From NCBI GenBank assembly GCA_033296885.1, contig MU863954.1, forward strand, positions 62,001 through 126,000: a stretch of 64,000 nt of DNA, given 5' to 3'. Source of the DNA: Triangularia verruculosa. Its lineage: Eukaryota; Ascomycota; Sordariomycetes; Sordariales; Podosporaceae. Under the pieces are notes generated by a model that saw nothing but the letters and a program-made list of their open reading frames with translations, was not told the DNA's origin and did not search any database. Below are positions 1 to 10,460 of this stretch, one piece after another. A program made the position numbers and the translations under genes. Each line of letters begins with the position of its first letter. Within the stretch, counting starts at the first letter, position 1.

Positions 1-962
1 CCCCATCTTATTATGCTCTCACCCATTACCCAGCGAAATCATACCTTAGCTGTAGGACGTGGACACAGGCCCACTGCCTTCCAGGTTTGCTTTTCTTCTT
101 CCTGCCAGAACCACTGCCTTTTTTCCTCACCTACCTTTTCATCCCCAATAATACCATATTGCCCACCACATCGCTGCCCACGGCACCCCATTTGTTTTGA
201 GCCCTTATCGCTTCCAATTATGGGCACCCCATATTACCTACCTACCATTTCAGATGTTCGGCTGAAGGTAGGTTTTTTCCCTCATGCCCTCGTTTTCACA
301 GGCATTCAAGATTGCCTTCTCCATTACTATGTTTATGTTTTAAACTCTGTTAACGGCACCCACGACACGACCTCAGGCTCTGAGCGCTCACGGAGCTTTT
401 TTAACATAACATACCTAGTCGGGCGTCATCCCCGGTCATGTCCATGACTTCAACAAACTGGTTTCAGTCTACCGCGTAGCCAATGCCCGCTCCACTACCC
501 GGCGGAGTTTTCGATAGGTGGTACCTTACCCTCTGCCAAATCGACCTATTGCGAGTTTTCCGGCTTGTCCAGCTTTTTGCAGAGCCGAGAGCGGCTTTGC
601 TGCGATTATCGGTGGACAAAGCAGGAAGGCAAATCCATCGGTACTAAGGTTCTCAACAACTTCGCATCAGAGAGCCTTTGATGTTGGTACTCAAAGCACG
701 ACCATCACGATTCTTGCGTGGCTTTCTATCGACCTTGCCACGGCGCATCACCATAGGCTCGCCGCCTGGCCACCAAATATGCAATTCCCGCTTGTATGTG
801 GAGGACATGGCACGAAGGTCATATTACGGCACTACCTAGGTAGGTACCTATCTCTTTTACAAGGCAGTAAGAATTTTGAGCCGGGGCACACCGGCGATAT
901 TTCCCAGTTGCCTAGATGTGTTCCGCCTTCACGACACACCTGAGCTAGAAAAATATGCCAGG
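1..962. other. Intergenic sequence, no supported gene
   Basis: Only short, low-quality reading frames with no recognisable domain or splice structure. A copy of the TAGGTAGGTACCTA-like palindromic motif, which recurs in other intergenic parts of this window, lies at about 834-848. Confidence 0.5.
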
Positions 963-970
963 CGACTGGG

Positions 971-1321
971 CAGGGTGGGCAATGAGATGAGCCCGGCTCG
1001 GCTCGTCTCGTGAGCTGAGCCAACGAGCCGAGCCGAGTTGAAGCAATTTTGACCAGAGCCAAGCCGAGTCTTCCTATTAGCTCGTCCCACTGGCTCATGG
1101 GCCGGTAAGGTTGGTGATAGTATTATTATGGTGGTTGAGGGGGGGCGGCAGGGCCCTCCCTGCCGGCCACTCAGGGGAACCGGCGCCGCAACAACCAATT
1201 GATCCGGAAAAAATACTCCCGGCTCGTCCCACTAAGCCGGTGGTATTCCACACGAGTTCGCCCCGGCCAGGAGCCGAGTTCTGGCTCCGGCTCGGCTCGA
1301 CTCGTCTCATTGCCCACCCTG
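971..1321. mobile_element. hAT-type MITE, 351 bp, with 8-bp target duplication
   Basis: A 17-bp perfect terminal inverted repeat starts CAGGGTGGGCAATGAGA at 971-987 and its reverse complement closes the element at 1305-1321. It is flanked by an exact 8-bp direct repeat, CGACTGGG, at 963-970 and 1322-1329. The CAGGG terminus and the 8-bp duplication are hallmarks of the hAT superfamily. Subterminal clusters of GCTCGGCTCG and its complement occur inside both ends, as expected for transposase-binding sites. No reading frame resembling a transposase is present, so this is a non-autonomous copy. The intact duplication and perfect ends suggest that it is fairly young. Confidence 0.85.
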
Positions 1322-1329
1322 CGACTGGG

Positions 1330-2109
1330 GCCCCGGGGCCCGCGTAGACGGATTCAACATCAAGTGTGACGAAGCCTCGAAATCCGGGAGACCAAGTTTC
1401 ACACGACATGGACCGCAGGGCCTGGTCGATACCTTATCAAACACGCGTTCACATCCTCCAATTCCTTAGACTTACATATCAGGACCTCTACTAGGTCTCT
1501 CACTGAGGCACGCTTTTACCAGCCAGGGCAATCGGCTTGTCACAGCCCACATTGTCTTTATTCGCCTATTTGGAAAATGCATAGCCAAGTGCCCCTAAAC
1601 AGATTTGGTGCTATGATGGGGCCAGGTCGCTAGGAATGGATAGTCTTGTGCTTTAGCAAAGGAAGCGGAGAGGGCTGGAATGCCATCTACTCTCTAGGCT
1701 CTCCCTTGACAAAGGCTGAGGAGGGCTCGAGCACTCTCGTGGTGCCATCAAGAAGTCCTTGGCTTTCTGGCTCGATCATCGCTGCAATTATCCCCGGCGA
1801 TTCTTTCGACTTGCTACAATTTTGTCGGTTATGTCCCAGTCCTTACAATCTTGCAGGACCTTACAATATACTGTCGAAGTCACCTGAGCACAACGATAGG
1901 TACGCTTCATTTGAGAATAAGGCTACTCCACAGTGGGTGAAGTACATAACAATGGCATTGAACGAACAGATTGGGTTTCATTGTTCCATTTTTAGCCTCG
2001 ACCACTTCTTTTGTCACGTCTTTCACTGTTTATGCAAACAATGCCTCTTGTCTTCTTGTGCACCTGCAGAAAGTTGAAGGCCTACTACATTACTACAAAG
2101 GATATCGTG
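1330..2109. other. Intergenic sequence upstream of the F-box gene
   Basis: No coding sequence is supported. The open frame at 1646-2077 has no domain and runs into the promoter of the next gene. Confidence 0.45.
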
Positions 2110-2116
2110 TATAAAA
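2110..2116 (+). promoter_or_regulatory. TATA box of the F-box gene
   Basis: TATAAAA lies 118 bases before the ATG at 2234, the first ATG of the open frame. The leader downstream is AC-rich (…CAACCATACAACTG…, …ACTTTCACC before ATG), typical of fungal 5' leaders. Confidence 0.5.
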
Positions 2117-2233
2117 GATGTGCTTGAGCCGCGATACGATATAGCCAATTCTTCTGAGACATAATCTATCAACTTACACATTCCTACAACAACCATACAA
2201 CTGAACAAAACTTATCAACCACTTACTTTCACC

Positions 2234-3973
2234 ATGGCTTCGACTCAGTCTATGTTATATTCCGTTCCGCCCGAGATTCTCAATGGAATCATTTCTTTGC
2301 TGGACCCTATCTCTCTCATCAACCTTTCTCAAGTTTCAAAGTCACTTCGTCAATATATCGATCCGATAGAATTCGACTTCCAGCAGCGCCTGCTCGCCCT
2401 GGAGCTCCTTCCTGAATATGGTAACCCGGACCCGAACCCGGTGGACACAGCCTTGTTTATTAAACGGCGTCCCATAAGCGAGTTGATGCACAGCACCCAG
2501 GACTGGTGGGAAAACAGCCAGTATGCCTGCTGCGGTTGCATGAAGATGCTACCGCACGTTAGGTTCGAGGACGGCGACTTGTTCAACACGACAACAAGAA
2601 AACCGCTGGAATCATACGTTGAATATCAGAGCATGATGTTCACTGAATGGAAGCCTACGGCGACTAAAGAGGAGAGGATGGCATCGACACAGAAGCAAAT
2701 GTTGACCATGTTTATAAAAGAGCACGAAGAGCGGTATGAGGCGGCTTATTACCCGTACAACCCAACTCGCTCGATCACCCGGCCGCGCCGGAAGGACGAC
2801 GAAGACCCGTACGTTGAAACTTTCATTCCACTAATCGTCGGGAGGCTTCGTCACGAGCGGAGATGCCTCGAATGCAAATCTCAAAAGAAGCTTCTGGGCC
2901 CCACAAGGTTTCTTAACGGTCATCCTGAGGCCCCCATCGTCATGTGTGAAGACCCTGAAGGACTAAGAAAGGTCACTTTCAACTGGCTCTTTCCTAGCCT
3001 CTTGCCGAGGTTGCCGGACGCTGAAAAACTTCCAATGGACCGTGTTATCGACTGGGTAATAACCTTCGAGGATGAGAACGTCCTTGACTCGGAACAACGG
3101 ATATACTCCCTACAGCAACGGATGTACTCCCTACAGCAACGGCGTGTTCACCAGATTAGATGCGCCGGGTGCAGGAAATGGCAAGGAAGCCGCGCATTTG
3201 GCATCACTATTATGGGCTGGCCTATGGACGTCTTGTGGCCGCGAAGGGCGCGCAGCGCGCTCAAGTTGGCTTCAGGGTCATCTCTATGTCACCACTGCGA
3301 TGCTAAGACAAACGGAAAAGCGGCAACTGCTACAAGATTACTCAAAGCGGCTTTGCCGGCATTGAAGCAACAACTATACGTGGAGTTGCGCAGTCTCTGG
3401 GCGGCTTGGGAAAACATAGTGCGGATGATCCGCAATCTGCTGGTGAATAATGGTAAAACGGAGACGTGGAAGGAGATTGCAACTCATTCCGCTGATCCGC
3501 GGTGGCGTCAGATTCGAATTGGCGTCGGAAATAATCTGGACTGGTGGCAGATGGAGAAGAACTTGTCTGAAACTGAATGGTGGTATCCAAGACTTCTCAC
3601 CCCAAAGCATTTCGCCAAGCCAATCCGCGTCAAGGATCTGACCACACTCCTGGCTCGTAAACGTCTCGTCGAGAAGAGCTTGTCTTGGTTTCTGGAGGAT
3701 CTAGAGGCCTATAAGCTCCCGGTCGACGCCGTTAGTGCCAGCGATGAACGCCGTAATTTATGGACCGATACAGATATCAGGGATCGGCCTAGGCACTACA
3801 ACCTATTACTCGACGACCTAGTGAGGTTTTTGGAACAGTACGAGGTGCGTCACCAGTCCATTCTCGATATCCAAGCTGCGTATAACAAGTTGCGCAGGGC
3901 TAGGTCTTCAAAAGACTACGAGTTCCTTCTTAGTGCGTTGATGCCGCCGGATGAATACGGCCGGAAGCTTTGA
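2234..3973 (+). CDS. F-box protein with several CxxC pairs
   Basis: Single-exon gene of 579 residues. The N-terminus, about residues 10-45 (VPPEILNGIISLLDPISLIN followed by LSQVSKSLR), is a good F-box: the Skp1-binding helix of SCF ubiquitin ligase substrate receptors. The rest carries four cysteine pairs (CCGCMK near 98, CLECK near 215, CAGCRKW near 311, CHHC near 354), which suggests zinc-stabilised segments and not leucine-rich or WD repeats. A 24-base tandem duplication near 3096-3140 repeats the residues YSLQQR. The C-terminal half is rich in Trp and charged residues with no domain I recognise. Fungal genomes hold many such lineage-expanded F-box proteins. The expected role is substrate recruitment to an SCF E3 complex; the substrate is unknown. 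Confidence 0.85.
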   Translation: MASTQSMLYSVPPEILNGIISLLDPISLINLSQVSKSLRQYIDPIEFDFQQRLLALELLPEYGNPDPNPVDTALFIKRRPISELMHSTQDWWENSQYACCGCMKMLPHVRFEDGDLFNTTTRKPLESYVEYQSMMFTEWKPTATKEERMASTQKQMLTMFIKEHEERYEAAYYPYNPTRSITRPRRKDDEDPYVETFIPLIVGRLRHERRCLECKSQKKLLGPTRFLNGHPEAPIVMCEDPEGLRKVTFNWLFPSLLPRLPDAEKLPMDRVIDWVITFEDENVLDSEQRIYSLQQRMYSLQQRRVHQIRCAGCRKWQGSRAFGITIMGWPMDVLWPRRARSALKLASGSSLCHHCDAKTNGKAATATRLLKAALPALKQQLYVELRSLWAAWENIVRMIRNLLVNNGKTETWKEIATHSADPRWRQIRIGVGNNLDWWQMEKNLSETEWWYPRLLTPKHFAKPIRVKDLTTLLARKRLVEKSLSWFLEDLEAYKLPVDAVSASDERRNLWTDTDIRDRPRHYNLLLDDLVRFLEQYEVRHQSILDIQAAYNKLRRARSSKDYEFLLSALMPPDEYGRKL

Positions 3974-4975
3974 AAAGAAGGTAAAGAAAAGGTAAGGAAT
4001 GGCCCCAAATCAACCTAGGCAGGTATCATGCGGCCGACTATTGTACAAACAGTGTTACATGGCAGGAAAGTCACACTGGGTTTTAAGGTAAGTAAAAGGT
4101 AAGGTCTGATATTTCTTTCAAGCTAGTTCAGTAATAGAGATAACCGTTGCTTCTATGCTTTTGTTCACACATATTCATGTTCTCGGTTTTCTGTGCCATG
4201 AGCGCCCCAAATCGGGCGTAGCTACCTCTTAACTTTTCTTTGTTGATTACCTAGGTATCTACGTACCTGGTAGGTACATGAGAACATGTATAGCCCGTGT
4301 TCAAATGACGTAGATGCAAACTTCCGTCGAGCAACGGATCATCTATCTATTTATCGCGAGTTTATATATTCCTACTGATCAATCGCTGCGTGAGAAAGCC
4401 ATTCTCCAGTCGCGCGGTTATTCCTGACCGGGCACTCCAGCAAAATATAATAAAGGGGCTAAACTAAGGTAATAACCGAACCCATTCCTGTCCACTTTTG
4501 ACGTCAAGTGACACCTTAAATCCTGGTCGCTATGTCCCATATCAAAAACGGTCGAGGCAACAGAGGATGAAACCAAACGAGCGAATTTCTGCGTCCCTTG
4601 CCTTCATGAAGCGTGTAAAGGAAAGGTGCTAAAACTTGAGGAAATAACGAAAAGACCTTGGGGAAAAAAAGAAGGCTGGGAGGTTATGACGATGCTGTGC
4701 TGATGGTGTGGTGGGTGTGGTGTTATTTCAGAAGAGGCGTGAAAAGATCTTTTTATTGTTTTTCTGTTTTGTATTTCCTTGGGAAAAAAAGTCGCGTGTC
4801 GGCTCTGCAAGTGGTGGAAAGAGGGGTGAAGGTGGGGTAATTTTCCTAGGGCCACACCGGTCCCAAAAGAGACATCACCCCTTTCTTGTAAGTGATTGGC
4901 TGGGAAGAGACGGTTGGCTGCCTGCCACAGATCATCGACAGGGCCCAATGCTTTTTCACCCGTGCATGTCAGCTT
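3974..4975. other. Intergenic sequence, no supported gene
   Basis: Contains more copies of the TACCTAGGTA-like motif (near 4249-4275) and A-rich runs. Small overlapping frames on both strands have no domain. It lies between the 3' ends of two convergent genes (F-box on +, small-protein gene on -). Confidence 0.5.
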
Positions 4976-5413
4976 TCAGCGCCCCTCACTGCCAGCAAAA
5001 GCAGCATCAAACTCGGCAATGGCAGTCTCTGCACGTGCCTCGTAGAAGGGAATGCATGAGTCTTCGTCGAGATATGCCACATGGTCGGGCACCCGACCAT
5101 GGAGTGTGCCATCATCGAGAAGATCTTGGTCTAAGAAAGCTTGAAGCTGATGCGATGTTGGGGTTGCGCCAGTTGGGGAAGTGGTGGTGCCGTTGCTCTT
5201 TGAGCTCTGGAGTTGAGAATGCCCAAGGGTTGCAGTTGACGGACTTGCAGTGCTGATAGTGGAACTAACAATGGACTCAAGTCATTAGGTCACGGTATGT
5301 TGAGAGAGAAAAAGACGTATGTATTGGGGAGGGATTGAGGCATGGAAAAGGGATGCATACTTCTGCTTGGAGGGCAGTAGAGAAGGTGAGGTGGGCATGG
5401 TTGCTGGGGGCAT
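4976..5413 (-). CDS. Small-protein family member A (uncharacterised)
   Basis: Two exons on the minus strand, 5413-5361 and 5264-4976, sum to 342 bases and give 113 residues. The intron has donor GTATGC, acceptor TTAG, phase 2. The start is the first ATG after a TATAAAA at 5550-5556. The protein has no signal peptide or TM segment. It is Ser/Thr-rich in its first half, then shows three blocks: AFLDQDL, TLHGR and, at the very end, AIAEFDAAFAGSEGR. The same three blocks in the same order occur in the genes at 7242-7674 and 10461-10957, which also have a phase-2 intron near the N-terminus. I do not recognise the family. The gene is too short to stand out among random frames and only appears after splicing. 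Confidence 0.6.
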
Positions 5414-5549
5414 TTTCGAATAAGGTACCTAAGCTGTGCAGGGTAGGTACCTAGAGTCTTATAACAATCTTCAAAAATGTTCACTTAGCAGCCTGGAAGG
5501 AAGTACCGTGGGCGATGGAGAAGGAAAGGCAACAGACCAGTTCGTGGTC

Positions 5550-5556
5550 TTTTATA
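5550..5556 (-). promoter_or_regulatory. TATA box, small-protein gene A
   Basis: TATAAAA read on the minus strand, 137 bases upstream of the ATG at 5413. No other ATG lies between them on the sense strand. Confidence 0.4.
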
Positions 5557-5707
5557 GACTACATTTGCAGGATAAGTGCGAAACCGATATTTGGACACTC
5601 TCCAGACGATTAAGTGGAGCAGATGGCGGCAGGGGTCGTGTCGGGGTGTCAGAATAGTCAATGAGGCCCACTGTTAAGGAATTAATATCTTGGCAGTGGG
5701 ACCAGGG

Positions 5708-5784
5708 CCACTGGGTTCGGCCTTCTCCAGCCACTGGGTTCGGCCTTCTCCAGCCACTGGGTTCGGCCTTCTCCAGCCACTGGG
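5708..5784 (+). repeat. 23-bp tandem repeat, 3.3 copies
   Basis: Three perfect 23-bp copies (5708-5730, 5731-5753, 5754-5776) beginning CCACTGGGTTCGG and ending CTTCTCCAG, followed by a partial copy. No gene covers it. Confidence 0.9.
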
Positions 5785-5861
5785 CAACTCACCCTGGTAC
5801 AACAACAGAATTGACACCTTTTTGGCCCCCATATACGATTTGACACGGGGCGGCAGGGGTC

Positions 5862-5984
5862 TGTCGGGGCGGCAGGGGTCGTGTCGGGGCAGCACAGGGG
5901 TCATGTCGGGGGAGCACAGGGGTCATGGGGGACCGCAGGGGTCATGTCTGGGCAGCACAGGGGTTGTGTCGGGCTAGGGGAGGG
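5862..5984 (+). repeat. GC-rich degenerate minisatellite
   Basis: Degenerate units of roughly 25 bp built on GGGGTCATGTCGGGGCAGCA recur about five times. The G-rich strand is constant, so the tract has strong strand asymmetry. Confidence 0.75.
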
Positions 5985-6894
5985 GTGCGTGTATAATAGC
6001 GGGTGGGGTGACCGCAGAATGTGCATTTCTCGATATGACGTACTGGAGGGACGACTTAGCGCGGGCAGTTACTGCAGTGAAACTAAGGTATGGTACCCGG
6101 TAATCGAGACACCAAATCGCCGTCACTAATACGACGACTACGAGCTTCGACCTCACATTCTTCAACTATCTTATGGCCAAAATCCTTCAAAACTTAGCCA
6201 GCTATAGCTCGCAAGGGTGCTATCATTTAGTTCTACTTTAAACTCTTATTAGTGACTATTGCGCGAGAGAGAGAGAGGTGTGTATGAAGGGGTGGAGTTA
6301 TCTGCAGTCTCGATTATTTTGTGGGCAGGGTGAGCGGAAAGCCCGGGAAAGGAACCTTCTACAGAGACAGGGGCAGGACCTGCAGGCTGGGTCACCGAGG
6401 ACAGAACGCCAACTATACACACCTATGCCATCGTGATTTTGCTGCCACGTAACCGCAGGTGGCCAATGATTCTCCTTTTGTCCCACAACATGACTACCTT
6501 CGGTACGGGTAGCTGATTGTCCTCGCTTACCTATGCTGAGGAAACTGTAGTATCTGCCCATCCGAACCAACTGTTAGCCGAGGCAATTTCCCGATCCAGT
6601 ACCTACCTGGAACAACAGCCTTCATAACGGACATGGAACATATTCTCAGACTAGGTACACTGTCTGGAAAGTACAGAATATTTGCAAAGTTTAATATCTA
6701 CTGTATTCCGGCATTTCCTACCCACTTGCCGCCGGCAACTAGGCCCCACCCCAAAGTCAAGTCCAATCTTGGTTTTCGGGCCCGCTCTCTTTCAGCAAGG
6801 CAGACACAACCCAACCGCATTGGTGCGCGGCCCACACCGGCTCCGAACAAAATGTCAGTTAAGGCAACTAATGCAAACATCAGACGAAAAAAAA
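5985..6894. other. Intergenic sequence, no supported gene
   Basis: Small overlapping frames only, no domain or splice model. It includes a short GA run (about 6266-6280). Confidence 0.45.
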
Positions 6895-7030
6895 GAGACA
6901 CACTTGGGGGAGCTACCCTTTTGGCTTTTGGGAGCTACCTGTCACTCCTAAGGTATGTAAGCCCAACACCGACACACGGGCACTCACCACATCCCAAAAG
7001 CCAAAAATGTAGCTCCCCCGAGTATGTCTC
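6895..7030. mobile_element. Short inverted-repeat element (MITE-like), 136 bp
   Basis: Two 39-bp arms, 6895-6933 and 6992-7030, are inverted copies of each other with four mismatches (core GGGGGAGCTAC … TTTTGGCTTTTGGGA). The loop is 58 bp. Runs of eight to nine A flank both sides, which may be a target duplication or chance. No coding capacity. It could alternatively be a structured transcript, but the arm length and A-run flanks fit a MITE better. Confidence 0.55.
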
Positions 7031-7241
7031 AAAAAAAAACACGCTATTGCCGCATATCCAACCAATTAAATTCATGAGACAATATATTACACCGCTAATA
7101 ACCCACGAGTTCCGTGAGTCTTGTATAGACTCCCGTACCGGAAATGTGGGTCCGCTCCGGAGTTTCACCCGGGCTTTGCTCCGCTCCGCACCGGGTGCAA
7201 TGCGGCCATCGACACCGCCGGTAAACAAGGAGTTTCTGTTC

Positions 7242-7674
7242 CTACTGGCTTCCAGAGAAAGCTTTGTCAAAAGTATCTATAACCTGGGAAGCATGGGTAG
7301 TAGACTGTTGCTTCCGGGCTGCAATGGCTGCAGGTAATAAATGCGACGACGATGACGAGGATGATGCCGGATTATAACCAGTGTGACAGCGATGGTACAT
7401 GCTTGCTCCGTCTTTAGGGGATTCGGAAAGGTAGTACTGCAGCATGGCGTTGTTGGATTTGTTCTTCGAGGATGACTTCTTCCATGAGTTGGGGGCTGGA
7501 GACGCCGATGAAAGATTAAGGGACTGGAGGTATTCAGAGCTGCAAGAGACAAAGTAAAAGTTAGAGACAAAGTTGAGATGGCAAAGAGCCGATGAGAATT
7601 TGGGGAATGACTTGCAGTGAGACATTGGTGTTGTGAGGCCCCGGGGTGCCGGCTTTAGGAGTGGTGGAGGACAT
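7242..7674 (-). CDS. Small-protein family member B (uncharacterised), GC-AG intron
   Basis: Two exons on the minus strand, 7674-7616 and 7539-7242, sum to 357 bases and give 118 residues. The intron begins GCAAGT and ends TTGCAG with a TCTAAC branch point: a GC-AG intron, phase 2. The frame is closed without splicing at this start. The protein begins MSSTTPKAGTPGPHNTN, is Ser-rich, contains a run of seven Ser, and carries the family blocks AMLQYYL, SMYHR and C-terminal QVIDTFDKAFSGSQ. No signal peptide, TM segment or known domain. A TATTTAA lies at 7708-7714 on the sense strand. Function unknown. Confidence 0.6.
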
Positions 7675-9374
7675 GCTGAGAATCAAAGGGGTGTTGGAGA
7701 CTTGGCTTTAAATAGGCCCTCGGAACACAAGATAGGCTTGGTGGATGAAAAAAGAATCAATTCCTGGACTGTAATAGCAACTGAGCGACGTGTGCAGAGT
7801 TTAAGAAGAGAGAGATCAGGGAGGATTATATGTTTGTCTTATATTTGGATTTAGGTACTTAAGTACGTATTTCAACTAGTATACTACACAGCATCCGGCC
7901 GGTCGGCCTCTCCAACCATGATGTGGTACAGGGATCAAAAAAAAAGAAAGAAGCGGGTAGGAACTGCATGGGCGGGAAGCGGGGACCAGGCTGTTCCTGT
8001 TGAGGTCGCCATCCAATAGAGTGCCAGAGCGACAGCTTGAAAGCCAGCAAAGCCCCGAGAATACACCTGCAGCTAGTAGGGTGTGGAGGGACGATATCAG
8101 ATTGGATCACGGCCCTCTAGTACATATAGGTGGATACTCTATTATCCATATGCCGTTAGACATGGTCTTAAGAAACCCTTGGGACCGATGCACGCGAATA
8201 TGTGACTGCTTTTAGCTTGTCGGGGTCATAGCGGGCAGTCTAGTAAAGCCCACAATTAGGTATGTTATCATCTCAAGGACTCTGAGGTACCTAGATACAG
8301 AACACCGGCAGAACCAAGCTTACCTAGCTACCTGAGTTAGGTAAGTTTCTTAATGACCTTAAAATATCGTCGTTTATCGCTTTATCGGAAAAGGCCACAG
8401 AATGTGGAGGCCAGAGGAGTTGCCGTAATGAGCATAGGCGTTCTTGTTGACATGCAGCATCGCACTTTCAGGCATGACGGCATCAACAGGCCATGCGTTG
8501 TTCGCTACCTAAGGTAGGTACCTGCGCACCCACACCGAACCACACGTCCAGTGATATCCCCAGCCTCAAGACTCGATCGAACTACCATGACTTTGAAGAA
8601 GGCGTCCATGCGAAACTGGTTAGCTTGCCAACGAGTTGAAGAACCGAGATGTGAGCTTACCTGTTATTGGAGCAATGTTCTACACAGGTAATTATCAGTT
8701 CTATCATTTCGAGGCCGCTCAGCAGCTACAGATTCCTGGAAACGCAGAGGCCCAACAGTCTTTCCTCTTGAGGATTGGCGCAGAATAAGTTACGATTAGC
8801 TAAAGAAAGTACAAGTCAGGAGTTTGCGGCCCGAGGAGGCGTACCTGCGCTGATGTTGGATGCCGCGTGGGATTTGAACCGCTGCACGAGAAGAGATCAA
8901 GTTACAATTCTGCGCCGTGACGATAAAGGCGGTAGCTAACGTTCTGTGCGAGATAGGATCAACGATTATTGCAAAAGAATGTGGTCTGAGCCTCAACACT
9001 AAGCCTGGTCCGTTGTTTCTAAGTTGTTCTTGACTTGTTCTTGCTGCATCTTTGACGCGCAGCTTCCCATCCCATTTACGACTTCCTGATGAAGCAATCA
9101 TCAAAAGTGCATGGGCCAGGCACAGTGCCCGGCCCAAGCACGAGGGTACGCCAAATCCTAAGGAGCGTCTCACCACGTGAGGGGCGTTTCGCAGAGGCAG
9201 CCCAACTGGGTTAAGATGGTACTGTGGTATGCATGACCGTTGCGTGTTATGTCAGCAGCGCGATTTGGCAGTGGGACGAAATCGGTGGTTACTTCCCGGG
9301 CGTTTCCTCTCGGCAGGCCTCGGTAAGGTCGGTAGGTATGCATGACGTGAGTGAAAAATGCACAGACCACATCC
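7675..9374. other. Intergenic sequence, no supported gene
   Basis: Copies of the GGTAGGTACCT-like motif at about 8287 and 8511-8524. Frames on both strands lack domains and splice structure. Confidence 0.45.
7708..7714 (-). promoter_or_regulatory. Possible TATA box, small-protein gene B
   Basis: TATTTAA on the minus strand, 34 bases upstream of the ATG at 7674. This would leave a very short leader, so it may not be the only promoter element. Confidence 0.3.
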
Positions 9375-9472
9375 TGCAAGAGTTGTGCATGTATGCAAGA
9401 GTTGCTGGTCTCTGTAAGAGTTGCGAGCTCTGCAAGAGTTGTGGGCTCTGTAAGAGTTGCGTTCTATGTAGC
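9375..9472 (+). repeat. Tandem repeat of about 18 bp
   Basis: Degenerate units on CTCTGYAAGAGTTGYGGG recur about five times. In one frame they read as Cys-x-x-Cys pairs, but that frame has no flanking coding support, so I treat it as a minisatellite. Confidence 0.7.
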
Positions 9473-10460
9473 AATTATAAAATGAAGCAAGACTTCACTT
9501 TTAGAATCCCACCTGCAAGTCTTACAGAGGCTCAGGGGTACTCGCCAAGGTATTAAGAGATGCGACATCATCTCAGCCCCGCAATATAGGTAGGTGCCCT
9601 GGCTCCAAAGTACCGAATTTTTCGAATTGTTGCGGTAATACCGTGTGGGCGTGCCTCGCAGTGATTTCCATCCTCAGAATTGCATGCCGGGTAAATATTG
9701 CTGTCGCGGTGTTGTTCATCGAGGCTAGCTTCTTGCAGATTAAACGTTGGTTGTGTCTCCCAGCGTTCATGTCACTCTGGATAGCAAAATCGTCGTTCTA
9801 AGGTAGTGCGCATTTTGACGCTGCACGGGACCCTTCCCCACTTCAAACTAGGCTCTCAAATTGCGAGAACAGTTACCATTACACCAACTCTGACACTTGA
9901 ACAGATCTAGCAGCCTGGAAACCTTATGTCACAGCTACAATAGACACAGATGCCATCCCGTCTCGCCAGAACAGCCGTCCCATGCTCTGTCTTGAACAAC
10001 GAAACACGACCCGTCATATATGTCTCGCCAGGCTAGCATGCGAAACTCCAACCAGATGGCGCTGAACATACCCCGCAAGTCCCGTCACGTCTACTTCGGT
10101 CCACGAGTCAGGTTTCATCTAGCGTATCCTGAGCGGTCCACCCACGCCAATCGTTCCCACTCCAACGTGCCGAAACATCCAAATTAGGAAAGCAAGAGAG
10201 CTGTGTAAGTGGTGTAGGTGCCGCTGCCACATGATTCAGACAGCTGCCAAACAACCTGACCATCCACAACCTATGTCGACACAATTGCATCCGGGCTGAA
10301 AAGAAGGATGCAACAACCAAGGCCAACTTGACCAACTCGTAGATGAAAATAACATTATCATGATCCAACACAAAGAGGAACAGGTTGCCGACACGCAGGT
10401 CTGTTCGATGAATCCGTGGCCAGGGCCATGCTAGCAGTCGGGACCGGGAATTAAACGGGT
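9473..10460. other. Intergenic sequence, no supported gene
   Basis: No domain-bearing frame, RNA gene or mobile element seen. Confidence 0.45.

Noticed and set aside
8861..8960. GGATTTGAACC, a tRNA T-loop-like string on the minus strand
   Set aside because: The flanking bases do not form a T stem and no acceptor or anticodon stem can be built.
9224..9556. Frame with repeated Cys-x-x-Cys pairs
   Set aside because: The cysteines come only from the 18-bp minisatellite; flanks show no coding signs.
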